Shown here: in pieces, positions 35,940 through 44,175 of the stretch
How the letters are laid out: every line of letters starts with the position of its first letter
Numbering within the stretch: position 1 is the stretch's first letter
Assembly (NCBI GenBank): GCA_934317215.1
Contig: CAKREH010000016.1
Location: 23,999-87,998 of the forward strand
Direction: 5' to 3'
Source of the DNA: an uncultured Roseburia sp.
GTDB taxonomy: Bacteria; Bacillota; Clostridia; Lachnospirales; Lachnospiraceae
Length of the DNA stretch: 64,000 bases
Made by a program: the position numbers and the translations under genes
Notes under the pieces: generated by a model
Seen by the model: only the letters and a program-made list of their open reading frames with translations
What the model was told of the DNA's origin: nothing
The model's database searches: none

Positions 35940-36881
35940 ATGGAAAAAGATGCAAAAATATACGTAGCCGGACATAGAGGAATGGTAGGTTCCGCAATCG
36001 TCCGCCAGCTTGAAAAAGAAGGATACACAAACATTATCACAAGAACACACAAAGAACTGGATCTCTGCCGCCAGGATGCTGTTGAGGCATTTTTCGCGGA
36101 GGAAAAACCGGATTATGTGTTCCTTGCAGCCGCAAAAGTAGGCGGTATCATGGCAAACAGCGAGGCACTCGCTGATTTCATGTACGATAACATGGTTCTT
36201 GAGATGAACGTGATCCATGAGGCATGGAAAAATGGCTGTAAAAAGCTGATGTTTTTAGGTTCTTCCTGTATCTATCCTCGTATGGCTCCACAGCCGATGA
36301 AAGAGAGCTGTCTTTTGACCAGTGAGTTAGAGAAGACCAATGAAGCATATGCACTTGCAAAGATCAGCGGTTTAAAATACTGTGAATTTTTAAACCGTCA
36401 GTACGGAACCGATTATATCTCCGTTATGCCGACAAATCTTTATGGACCAAACGATAACTATCATCCAGAGCACAGCCATGTGCTTCCGGCACTGATCCGC
36501 CGTTTCCACGAGGCAAAAGAGGCAGGATTAAAAGAAGTAACATGCTGGGGAACCGGTACACCTCTTCGTGAGTTTTTATATGTAGATGATCTTGCAGATG
36601 CCTGCGTATATCTGATGAATCATTACAGCGGAAATGAGACAGTAAACCTTGGAACCGGTAAAGAGCTGACCATCAAAGAGCTGACAGAGCTGGTTGCAAA
36701 GGTAGTCGGATATGAGGGCGAGATCAAGTGGGATTCCACAAAACCGGACGGAACACCGAGAAAACTTCTCGATGTAAGCAAATTAGAGGGACTCGGCTGG
36801 AAATATAAGACAGAGTTAGAGGAAGGAATCCGTCTGACTTACGACGATTTCCTGCACAATCCGATGCGTGCAGAGCGCTAA
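35940..36881 (+). CDS. fcl: GDP-L-fucose synthase
   Basis: 313 residues from ATG 35940 (ribosome site GGAATGGAG; the ATG within that site at 35925 is in frame but unlikely). Motifs are AGHRGMVGSAI for NADP, LGSSCIYP with the catalytic serine and cysteine, and YALAKISG for YxxxK. It epimerises at C3 and C5 and reduces at C4 to give GDP-L-fucose. It lies between gmd and manC. A 91-base spacer precedes it. Confidence 0.92.
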   Translation: MEKDAKIYVAGHRGMVGSAIVRQLEKEGYTNIITRTHKELDLCRQDAVEAFFAEEKPDYVFLAAAKVGGIMANSEALADFMYDNMVLEMNVIHEAWKNGCKKLMFLGSSCIYPRMAPQPMKESCLLTSELEKTNEAYALAKISGLKYCEFLNRQYGTDYISVMPTNLYGPNDNYHPEHSHVLPALIRRFHEAKEAGLKEVTCWGTGTPLREFLYVDDLADACVYLMNHYSGNETVNLGTGKELTIKELTELVAKVVGYEGEIKWDSTKPDGTPRKLLDVSKLEGLGWKYKTELEEGIRLTYDDFLHNPMRAER

Positions 36882-36903
36882 GAGCGCAGAATGGAGAAAC
36901 AAC

Positions 36904-38241
36904 ATGTATATTGTTTTATTATCAGGCGGATCCGGGAAACGTCTCTGGCCGCTGTCAAATGATCTGTGTTCCAAGCAGTATATTAAGTTAATGAACCCGG
37001 ATGAAGCGGAGCATTCGGAGAGCGTTGAAAAATGTTCCATGTTACAGCGTGTGTTCGGACAGCTGAAAGCGGCATCCCTTTCCGAAAATACGATCGTGTG
37101 TGCCAGTGATTCCCAGGTGGAACTCATCGAGAGCCAGCTGGATGGCCAGGCAGAAGTTGCTGTTGAGCCGATGCGCCGCAATACGTTTCCAGCGGTCATG
37201 TTATCCTGTGCGTATCTTTTGTCAAACAAAGGTGCAAAGCCGGACGATGTAGTTGCATTCCTTCCGGTAGATCCGTACACTACGGTGGAATTTTTCAATA
37301 AGATCAAATCTTTGGGTGAGTACATTGAAAAGCAGGAAGGTGTGATCGGACTGCTCGGCGGAGTGCCGACTTATCCATCCACCAAATATGGATATATCGT
37401 TCCTGAAAACAGTGGTTCGGAGCCATTTGCGGTCAGAGGATTCCGCGAGAAGCCGAATGAGGCGACTGCACAGGAACTTGTGGATATGGGTGCTCTCTGG
37501 AACTGTGGCGTGTTCTGCTTCAAATTAAATATGGCTGCACAGTGGTTGGATAAATATGGCGTTACAACAAACTATGACGAGATGGTTGCCGATTACGAAA
37601 AGCTGCCGAAACAGAGCTTTGACTATGAGGTGTTAGAGCACTGGAAAAACATTGTTGCTGTCCAGTATGACGGGATATGGAAAGATCTCGGAACCTGGAA
37701 TACTCTGACGGAGGAGATGAAGGAACAGAGTATCGGCGATGTGACCTGGGATAAGACCTGTGAAAACAGCCACGCGATCAATGTACTTGGAGTGCCTATG
37801 GTAGTCATGGGTGCAAAAGATATGGTCATCGTTGCTTCGCACGATGGGATATTAGTAGCGGACAAGCACCAGAGTTCCTATATCAAAGACTGTCTTGAAA
37901 ATATTCCGGATGAGTCAAGATTTGAGGAACGGCGCTGGGGAACGATCAAAACGATCGACAACAATGATGAGGATGGCACACACAGTGTGACAAAGCGCAT
38001 CAAGATTCTTGCAGGCAAAACAATGCCATATCATACACATGCCCGGCACACGGAGACGATCACTGTTATTTCCGGTATGGGAAAACTGATCCTTGAAGGA
38101 ACGGAAGTAGATCTGCTTGCAGGTTCTACGGTAAGTATTGCATCCGGCAAGAAACATTCCATCAAAGCACTTGGATCGGATCTGCGTCTGATCGAGGTGA
38201 GTCTCGGTGTTACCTGTGATGATGAGCAGGTTCTGGGATAA
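36904..38241 (+). CDS. manC: Mannose-1-phosphate guanylyltransferase
   Basis: 445 residues from ATG 36904 with GGAG upstream. The nucleotidyltransferase signature is LLSGGSGKRLWPLS at the start, with FLPVDPY and FREKPN following. The C-terminal cupin domain (MPYHTHARHTETITVISG) is the mannose-6-phosphate isomerase-like part seen in bifunctional enzymes; whether it isomerises is unclear. Product GDP-mannose feeds Gmd. No phosphomannomutase is present in the window, so this must be supplied elsewhere. Confidence 0.9.
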   Translation: MYIVLLSGGSGKRLWPLSNDLCSKQYIKLMNPDEAEHSESVEKCSMLQRVFGQLKAASLSENTIVCASDSQVELIESQLDGQAEVAVEPMRRNTFPAVMLSCAYLLSNKGAKPDDVVAFLPVDPYTTVEFFNKIKSLGEYIEKQEGVIGLLGGVPTYPSTKYGYIVPENSGSEPFAVRGFREKPNEATAQELVDMGALWNCGVFCFKLNMAAQWLDKYGVTTNYDEMVADYEKLPKQSFDYEVLEHWKNIVAVQYDGIWKDLGTWNTLTEEMKEQSIGDVTWDKTCENSHAINVLGVPMVVMGAKDMVIVASHDGILVADKHQSSYIKDCLENIPDESRFEERRWGTIKTIDNNDEDGTHSVTKRIKILAGKTMPYHTHARHTETITVISGMGKLILEGTEVDLLAGSTVSIASGKKHSIKALGSDLRLIEVSLGVTCDDEQVLG

Positions 38242-38304
38242 AAGCAGCTGCTGTTCAGACGCAGGCTTGACACTTTGCGGTCAAGCTATACGCTGTCATC
38301 GTTG

Positions 38305-38329
38305 CTGTTCACACTGGAAGTGTGAACAG
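38305..38329 (+). terminator. Hairpin after manC, terminator-like
   Basis: CTGTTCACACT-GGA-AGTGTGAACAG, a perfect 11-base stem 63 bases after the stop, but followed by TAATTAAAA instead of a T run. A second hairpin, GCTTGAC/GTCAAGC, lies just upstream. The rest of the 327-base gap is A/T-rich and holds the promoter and operator of the next operon. Confidence 0.5.
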
Positions 38330-38492
38330 TAATTAAAAGTATGAATTTTGTCTGAATAAAGAAAGATAAATGTAGCATTCTGACCGAAAATGTTTTATAA
38401 TAAAACATGTATATGCATTTTTCTTTGGAAAACAGGGGATTGAAAAAGAGAATCTCTGCTGTTGGGAAAAACATAAAAAAATAAAAAAAATA

Positions 38493-38521
38493 TTGAAAAC
38501 AACATAAAAAGATGATATGTT
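38493..38521 (+). promoter_or_regulatory. Promoter of the BlaI-BlaR1 operon
   Basis: TTGAAA (38493-38498), 17-base spacer, TATGTT (38516-38521), 47 bases before the start at 38569. Confidence 0.6.
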
Positions 38522-38540
38522 GTTTACGGACGTAGTAAAC
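38522..38540. promoter_or_regulatory. Candidate BlaI operator
   Basis: GTTTAC-GGACGTA-GTAAAC, a perfect inverted repeat that begins at the last base of the -10 element. BlaI/MecI repressors bind dyads with TAC and GTA half-sites at this position, so autoregulation is likely. Confidence 0.5.
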
Positions 38541-38568
38541 ACTGCGCGAGTGGAAAGGAGATTGGTTC

Positions 38569-38943
38569 ATGGATACGAACGATATTTCAGCATGCGAAAG
38601 ACTTGTCATGAAAGTTATCTGGGATTCTACAGAGGATCTGGCATTACAGGATATCATGAACAGAGTAAATCAGGAGAACGGAAAAAGCTGGAAGCCACAG
38701 ACGGTTTCTACTTTTCTGGCAAGACTGGTCAGAAAATCATTTTTAACAGTTTACCGCAAGGGAAGATATTCATTCTATCAGCCTGCAGTAAGCAAAGAAG
38801 ATTTCTGGAAAGCAACCGTACAGGAGAATGCAAGATTCTTTGATAAAGGCGATATGGCTGCGTTTGCATGTCATCTTTGTGAGGATGCACTCACCAAGGA
38901 AGAGGTTCAGGTACTCAAGAAAAAATTAGATGAACTTAATTAG
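38569..38943 (+). CDS. BlaI/MecI/CopY family repressor
   Basis: 124 residues: a winged helix (SACERLVMKVIWDSTEDLALQ at about 6-26; QTVSTFLARLVRKSFL for the recognition helix) and a C-terminal dimer domain. Proteins of this family are cleaved by their BlaR1 partners when the sensor is triggered. The next gene, overlapping by 14 bases, is such a sensor. No beta-lactamase gene is adjacent, so the regulon may be envelope stress rather than resistance. An operator-like dyad overlaps the promoter. Confidence 0.87.
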   Translation: MDTNDISACERLVMKVIWDSTEDLALQDIMNRVNQENGKSWKPQTVSTFLARLVRKSFLTVYRKGRYSFYQPAVSKEDFWKATVQENARFFDKGDMAAFACHLCEDALTKEEVQVLKKKLDELN

Positions 38944-40240
38944 TCAGATATTTTTGATTATACTGATCGCCTGTTTTGCAGGTACGGTCAGCCTGGGGTT
39001 CTGGAAATTGTTTCAGCCGTTATTACTGAAAAGGGATCCCAGGCTGATATATGCGACTTTGCGGTTTGTATGTATGATGTACATAGTACCGTTTGGTTAT
39101 CTGATCGTCAGACTGACCTGGCACGGATATCTGCGTGCAGAAAGCATATGGAAACCTAATTTTGAGATGGCAGGAGATATGGATCTTGTGTTCGGAATAG
39201 CCGGTATCATCTGGCTGATCTTCCTGGTCAAAAACGTCGCAGAAAGTGTGGTTGAATTTATCCGCTGGAAAAAATTCTGCAGAAACAGAATACCTGTTGA
39301 GGATGAACAGGTTTATGCAGAGTTTCGGAAAGTGAAAAACATGCTCCATATTCATCGGAAGATAGGACTTTATTACAGCAGTTCCATTCAGAGCCCGATG
39401 GTGACAGGAGTATTACAATACAATATCTTATTACCGAAGGATCACTACAGCAGAGAAGAACTGACGGTGATCTTTTGTCATGAACTGGTACATTGTAAGC
39501 ATAATGACCCTTTCTTTAAAATTTGCAGCATTTATATCGGTGCGATACAGCATATGACCTCCGGGGCAAAACATATTTTGCCGTGGGTTAATGAGTGGAG
39601 TGAATGTGCCTGTGACGTGTCGGCAGTCTGCGCATTGCGTGATGTGATAACGCCCAGACGTTATTTTGAAGTGATCGTAGATCTGATGGAACGCAGACCG
39701 GAAGATTCGAAGCCGGATTATATTTTTTCTACCCTATATGAGAGCCAGCAGAGTTTGGGAAGGAGAATAGAGTATATGAAAAAATATGTGAAAGCCAAAA
39801 GAGGGGCAAAAATATCAGCATTTGTACTGTCGTTTTTATTTGTGGTAACTTCAATGACCACAACCTATGCAGCAAGTTACGGAGCAGCGGGTGTGCATGA
39901 CGAATTGTATCAGGAGTCAGAGCCTATGCAGGGCGAATTATCAAGTGAGATGAAATTGGAAGAAGTGTATGTTTCTGCATCCGAGGATAATGATTATTCA
40001 CGTATCAAATATGCAAAGCCGGATTTCAACCCGGTTGCACCATCTTTGAATGCCAACGAGACGGTATCATTTAACTGGACAGTAGAACCGGGAACACGCT
40101 TCTGTTCCGGTAAATTTAAAGTGTCAAGTGGACAGAAAATTGTAATTTCTGCATCAACGTCACCGAGTACACAGACCTGTTGGATCGGTATCATGGATCC
40201 GCACAACAATGTGCGCTATGTAGAGGGAAAGGTGCATTAG
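38930..40240 (+). CDS. BlaR1-type M56 peptidase sensor, possibly frameshifted at its end
   Basis: 436 residues. Four membrane helices; the zinc peptidase motif HELVH (in IFCHELVHCKHND) lies at about 183-187 on the cytoplasmic side, with E in WSECACD further on. The extracellular part after about 320 is short and not a penicillin-binding domain; it ends in a beta-rich stretch TQTCWIGIMDPHNN. It overlaps the BlaI-like gene by 14 bases. The reading frame stops at TAG 40238-40240, but the -1 frame continues for 34 codons of plausible sequence to 40341. Confidence 0.82.
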   Translation: MNLISQIFLIILIACFAGTVSLGFWKLFQPLLLKRDPRLIYATLRFVCMMYIVPFGYLIVRLTWHGYLRAESIWKPNFEMAGDMDLVFGIAGIIWLIFLVKNVAESVVEFIRWKKFCRNRIPVEDEQVYAEFRKVKNMLHIHRKIGLYYSSSIQSPMVTGVLQYNILLPKDHYSREELTVIFCHELVHCKHNDPFFKICSIYIGAIQHMTSGAKHILPWVNEWSECACDVSAVCALRDVITPRRYFEVIVDLMERRPEDSKPDYIFSTLYESQQSLGRRIEYMKKYVKAKRGAKISAFVLSFLFVVTSMTTTYAASYGAAGVHDELYQESEPMQGELSSEMKLEEVYVSASEDNDYSRIKYAKPDFNPVAPSLNANETVSFNWTVEPGTRFCSGKFKVSSGQKIVISASTSPSTQTCWIGIMDPHNNVRYVEGKVH

Positions 40241-40341
40241 CACATGCATTTACGGTTTCAGAGACGGGAAAATATCGTGCATTTGTACAAAATCGTGGAA
40301 CAAAAAATGTAACAGCAGCTGGTGGTTACTATTTTGAGTAA
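40225..40341 (+). other. Minus-one frame extension of the BlaR1-like gene
   Basis: At 40225-40231 the sequence is G GGA AAG in the zero frame, a heptamer of the X-XXY-YYZ slippery type, nine bases before the stop. Slippage by -1 would read on through GALAHAFTVSETGKYRAF to a TAA at 40339-40341, giving a natural-looking end (GGYYFE). One missing A in the purine run would give the same picture, so it may equally be a mutation or assembly error. Confidence 0.55.
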
Positions 40342-40366
40342 GTAATTCATTTAGCAACTAAAAAGA

Positions 40367-40390
40367 AAGAGGCGGAAACCTCTTATCTTT
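40367..40390. terminator. Terminator after BlaR1-like gene
   Basis: AAGAGG-CGGAAA-CCTCTT followed by ATCTTTTT; the flanks also pair (AAAGA/ATCTTT), so it may serve the convergent gene too. Confidence 0.7.
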
Positions 40391-40481
40391 TTAACTCAAC
40401 ACACTACAACTGAAATTGACGTTTAACAACAACTTATATTGAAAAAGTATAATCGGGCGAAATCCGGGAGATTTCATCAGG

Positions 40482-41405
40482 CTATCTCAAAGTAACAGAA
40501 TTAGGAGCGGTAGAAAAATCAAATGCCGTTCCTTTTTTCTGCAAAAAACTTTTTAAGGTACTTGCAGGAAAATCCGGATTATCCGTGATGGAGGAAGGCG
40601 CATCGATAAAAGCACAGGAAGCGCCTGCAGTCTCATAAAACTCATCGGAAAATGACCAGTTTCCGTGATGGCCGGTCTGGATATAATCGCAGGAGATATC
40701 GTTCCGATAAGTGTCAAGCAGATAATCGTTCATATCATATTTGATATCAGAACAGAATAACATACTGTTTTGTTCCCCGCTGATCTTAAACAGCAAAGAG
40801 GCGTTGTTCTGATAGTCTTTTTCATCACCGACATTAGAAAGAACAGATTCATCCCAGGCATTTAAGACAGAGAGTGTCAGATGACCTGCAAGTGTGATCA
40901 CGTCGCCACGTTTTAAATGAGTGAGATGAGCAGCATCTTTCGTCAGCGCGTGGAATGTTTCCATGACCGTGATATCATCGTAAGGTTCGCCGGCAGCTTC
41001 GATGAAATCATAATCAAAACCGTTGTCATAAATATTTTTTATGGTAATATCTCCAGGATCGGCATAAATGACATTGAATGCACCGGCATGATCCTGGTGT
41101 GGATGAGAAATGATCCATGCGTCTACGGTGTTGTTATGTTCTTTGATCACTTTCCGCACGGCATCGGCATTGCCAGCCCAGCCGCCGTCGATAATGATGA
41201 AAGTGTCATCATTTGTGACCGTATAAAAAGTGCCCTGGACACCGGTTGCATCCGCATACTGTGTGACGAGATATTCCGTGGCAGGATCCGGTATGTGCCC
41301 GGTAGAGTCCATTCGGCTCTTCTGATAAGAAAACCATGCTGCACCGCTAAGCAGCAGGGTAAATAAAATTAAAAGAATGGTGGACAGTAAATTTTTCTTC
41401 TTCAT
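40482..41405 (-). CDS. Metallo-beta-lactamase-fold hydrolase, ComEC-like, membrane-anchored
   Basis: 307 residues from the ATG at 41405, with GAGGA upstream; the longer frame to 41480 is rejected for lack of a ribosome site. Residues 5-25 are a hydrophobic anchor (LLSTILLILFTLLLSGAAW), so the enzyme faces outside. The metal site is SHPHQDHAGAF (HxHxDH) with further residues in GHHGNWSFSD. It is close to the C-terminal domain of ComEC and to similar secreted hydrolases. The substrate is unknown. It faces the BlaI/BlaR1 operon convergently. Confidence 0.75.
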   Translation of the reverse strand: MKKKNLLSTILLILFTLLLSGAAWFSYQKSRMDSTGHIPDPATEYLVTQYADATGVQGTFYTVTNDDTFIIIDGGWAGNADAVRKVIKEHNNTVDAWIISHPHQDHAGAFNVIYADPGDITIKNIYDNGFDYDFIEAAGEPYDDITVMETFHALTKDAAHLTHLKRGDVITLAGHLTLSVLNAWDESVLSNVGDEKDYQNNASLLFKISGEQNSMLFCSDIKYDMNDYLLDTYRNDISCDYIQTGHHGNWSFSDEFYETAGASCAFIDAPSSITDNPDFPASTLKSFLQKKGTAFDFSTAPNSVTLR

Positions 41406-41606
41406 AAAAATCCTCGTTTCCTGGGTTGTTTTCCATTTTTTATTTCCAATACTCCTCAATGCTTCTATATACATTAGCAAAAAAGAGGTGTGTTGTAAAT
41501 TGCAGAGATGGTTAAAATCTCAAACTTGCATGATATTACAGAAAATGGTACTATAAGACAATATGAAGTATTTTTGACTTTTGAATGGAAAGGCAGGAGG
41601 AATACG

Positions 41607-42791
41607 ATGAAAATTGCAATCGCTGGAACAGGATATGTTGGTTTGTCCAATGCGATTTTATTAGCGCAGCATCATGAGGTGACTGCAGTTGATATAATAA
41701 AAGAGAAGGTGGAGATGATCAATCAGCGCAGATCACCACTGGTGGACCGTGAGATCGAAGACTATCTTGCAAATGCAAAACTTGATCTGACCGCAACGAC
41801 AGACGGTGTACATGCATATGAAAATGCAGATTACGTTATCATCTCGACACCGACAAATTATGATGAAAAGAAAAATTATTTTGACACGTCATCCGTTGAG
41901 GAAGTATTAGAGTTAGTTTTAAAGGTAAATCCGCATGCAGTGATCGTGATCAAATCCACGATCCCGGTCGGCTATACACAGTCTGTGTGTGAAAAATATC
42001 ACACGGACCGTATCCTTTTCTCACCGGAGTTTTTACGGGAAGGACAGGCATTAAAAGACAATCTTTATCCGTCGAGGATCATTGTCGGCTCGAAAGAGGG
42101 AAGCGATGAAATGAAAAAAGCGGCGGGGACATTTGCACATCTGCTGCAGGAGGGGGCGGTCAAGGAGGATATCCCGACGCTTCTGACCAATCTTACGGAG
42201 GCGGAGGCAGTCAAACTTTTTGCAAACACGTACCTCGCACTCCGTGTGTCATTTTTCAACGAACTTGATACGTTTGCTGCCATGAAAGGGCTTGATGCAA
42301 AACAGATCATTGAGGGAATCGGACTTGACCCGAGGATCGGAATGCAGTATAACAACCCTTCCTTTGGATATGGCGGCTACTGTCTGCCGAAAGATACCAG
42401 GCAGCTTTTAGCAAACTATGACAATGTGCCGAACAATATTGTCGGTGCGATCGTTGATGCGAACCGCACGAGAAAAGATTTTATTGCGGAGCAGATCCTT
42501 GAGAAAAATCCGGCGACGGTTGGTATTTACCGTCTTGCGATGAAGGCACATTCTGATAATTACAGACAGAGCTCCATTTTAGGTGTGATGGAGCGTATCC
42601 GCGCAAAGGGTGTGCATATTGTCATTTTTGATCCGTCATTAAAGACAGACACGTTTGAAAATTCCAAAGTGATCCGTGATTTTGATGAATTTTGCAGTAT
42701 GAGTGATGTGATCGTGGCAAACCGTATGGATACCATGTTGTCAGATGTGAAAGAAAAGGTGTATACAAGAGACATTTATTTCAGAGACTGA
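41607..42791 (+). CDS. ugd: UDP-glucose/UDP-sugar 6-dehydrogenase
   Basis: 394 residues from ATG 41607, which has GGAGG upstream; the open frame starts 99 bases earlier but that part is leader. NAD site AGTGYVGLSNAILLAQ; central SPEFLREGQAL and KLFANTYLALR; catalytic cysteine in GYGGYCLPKDT. It oxidises UDP-glucose to UDP-glucuronate, or a related UDP-HexNAc. Its product carries a carboxylate that the AsnB-like amidotransferase at 30615 could in principle amidate once it is in the polymer. Confidence 0.9.
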   Translation: MKIAIAGTGYVGLSNAILLAQHHEVTAVDIIKEKVEMINQRRSPLVDREIEDYLANAKLDLTATTDGVHAYENADYVIISTPTNYDEKKNYFDTSSVEEVLELVLKVNPHAVIVIKSTIPVGYTQSVCEKYHTDRILFSPEFLREGQALKDNLYPSRIIVGSKEGSDEMKKAAGTFAHLLQEGAVKEDIPTLLTNLTEAEAVKLFANTYLALRVSFFNELDTFAAMKGLDAKQIIEGIGLDPRIGMQYNNPSFGYGGYCLPKDTRQLLANYDNVPNNIVGAIVDANRTRKDFIAEQILEKNPATVGIYRLAMKAHSDNYRQSSILGVMERIRAKGVHIVIFDPSLKTDTFENSKVIRDFDEFCSMSDVIVANRMDTMLSDVKEKVYTRDIYFRD

Positions 42792-42850
42792 CCGGAATAA
42801 CCATATATGGATCCACATGGATTTTTGAAAGGAGAGAGACAGCAGTTCCT

Positions 42851-43051
42851 ATGATGAAAGTATTTATTTGCCCGGAATGCGGATGGATGCGGGTCGTATC
42901 AAGACGCAAAGACGTGGAGTGCTTTAAATGTGGAAACGAGCAGATGACGCTGGCAAAGGTGGATTTTGACGCATTCACCTCAATGTCAGAGGAGGAACGA
43001 AAGGATTACGCAAACGGATGGCTTTATATCCATCAGAAATCGAAAAATTAA
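42851..43051 (+). CDS. Small zinc-ribbon protein
   Basis: 66 residues with two CxxC pairs, CPECGW and CFKCGN, in the first 27 residues, followed by a helical acidic tail (TSMSEEERKDYANGW). This is a rubredoxin-like or zinc-ribbon knuckle; iron or zinc cannot be told apart. It lies between ugd and a glycosyltransferase, and may be translated from ATG 42854 instead of 42851. Function unknown. Confidence 0.65.
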   Translation: MMKVFICPECGWMRVVSRRKDVECFKCGNEQMTLAKVDFDAFTSMSEEERKDYANGWLYIHQKSKN

Positions 43052-43071
43052 GCGGGCTGAATGGAGGATGG

Positions 43072-44028
43072 ATGACGGAAGTAACGATTATTATTCCGAA
43101 TTACAACGGAAAGAATCTTTTGGAAAACTGCATAAAAACACTCGAGCGGCAGACCTGTCAGAAGTTTAAGCTGCTTGTGATCGATAACGGATCTACAGAT
43201 GGAAGTGTTACAGTTATCTCAGAGAGCCTGGACATGGAAATGGTCGCGCTGCCGGAAAACACCGGATTCTGTGGTGCGGTTAACCTCGGTTTTGAAATGA
43301 CGAAAACCCCGTATGTGATCCTGTTAAATAATGATACTGAGGCAGATCCGCATTTTGTGGAGGAACTGTTAAATGGGATAAAGCAGTCGGAACGTATTTT
43401 TTCCTGCGGGGCGCAGATGCTCAATTTCAGACAGCGGGATCTGATCGATAATGCGGGAGATATTTATACATTGCCGGGATGGGCAATCGCGCGTGGAAAG
43501 GGCAGGCCTGCCACTGACTATGGAAAAAGGACAGATGTGTTTTCCTGCTGTGGAGGCGCAGTCATTTACCGGATGTCAGTGATAAGACAGATTGGTGTGA
43601 TGGATGAGAAGCATTTTGCGTATCTGGAGGATCTTGATCTTGGATACCGTGCGAAGATTGCGGGATATCGCAATTGTTATATCCCTGAGGCAAAGGTGTA
43701 TCATGTCGGGAGTGCGACGACAGGTTCGCGCTACAATGAAAAAAAAGTATTTCTTGCCGCGCGCAACTCCATGTTTGTGATCTATAAAAATATGCCGGTA
43801 CTGCAGCTTTTGGTCAATCTGCCTTTTTTAACTGCCGGTGTTTTAATAAAGAGTCTGTTTTTCTGTAAAAAAGGATTTGGACGCCGTTATCTGGCTGGGA
43901 TCGCAGAGGGAATCAGGCAGTGCAGAAATTGCAGAAAAGTTCCTTTTAAGGTGGAAAATCTTTGCAATTATGTAAAAATTGAGTGGGAACTCATTACAAA
44001 TATATTTCGTGTGTTATCACACAAATAA
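43072..44028 (+). CDS. GT2 family glycosyltransferase, rhamnosyltransferase-like
   Basis: 318 residues from ATG 43072, with GGAGG upstream. Motifs are IIIPNYNGKN, VIDNGSTDGSV, ILLNNDTEADP as the metal site, and CCGGAVIYRMSVI and EDLDLGYRAKIAG typical of the WbbL/rhamnosyl group. One weak hydrophobic stretch (LLVNLPFLTAGVLIKSLFF) near the C-terminus suggests membrane association. Probably a chain-building enzyme of the glycan repeat. Confidence 0.8.
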   Translation: MTEVTIIIPNYNGKNLLENCIKTLERQTCQKFKLLVIDNGSTDGSVTVISESLDMEMVALPENTGFCGAVNLGFEMTKTPYVILLNNDTEADPHFVEELLNGIKQSERIFSCGAQMLNFRQRDLIDNAGDIYTLPGWAIARGKGRPATDYGKRTDVFSCCGGAVIYRMSVIRQIGVMDEKHFAYLEDLDLGYRAKIAGYRNCYIPEAKVYHVGSATTGSRYNEKKVFLAARNSMFVIYKNMPVLQLLVNLPFLTAGVLIKSLFFCKKGFGRRYLAGIAEGIRQCRNCRKVPFKVENLCNYVKIEWELITNIFRVLSHK

Positions 44029-44106
44029 CAGGGAAAAACATTTGAAAATCAAAGAAAAATAAAGAAATAATTAAGAAATTGTGACAAGAGTTTTAAGAAA
44101 AAGAAG

Positions 44107-44135
44107 TTGTGCTTTATGGGAAATTATTGTATTAT
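44107..44135 (+). promoter_or_regulatory. Promoter upstream of the initiating sugar transferase
   Basis: TTGTGC (44107-44112), 17-base spacer, TATTAT (44130-44135), 41 bases before the start at 44176. It would start the WbaP-LCP-GT operon. Confidence 0.6.
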
Positions 44136-44175
44136 TAATTTTATGGTAGCTTGAAAATGAAAAAAGGATGACATT

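Noticed and set aside
38930..40240. Methicillin or beta-lactam resistance operon
   Set aside because: The sensor lacks a penicillin-binding domain and no beta-lactamase of class A or penicillin-binding protein is adjacent; the nearby MBL-fold protein is of ComEC-like type.
41481..41606. Longer ugd reading frame from 41508
   Set aside because: The first 33 codons lack a ribosome site and precede the conserved MKIAIAGTGYVG start, which has GGAGG.
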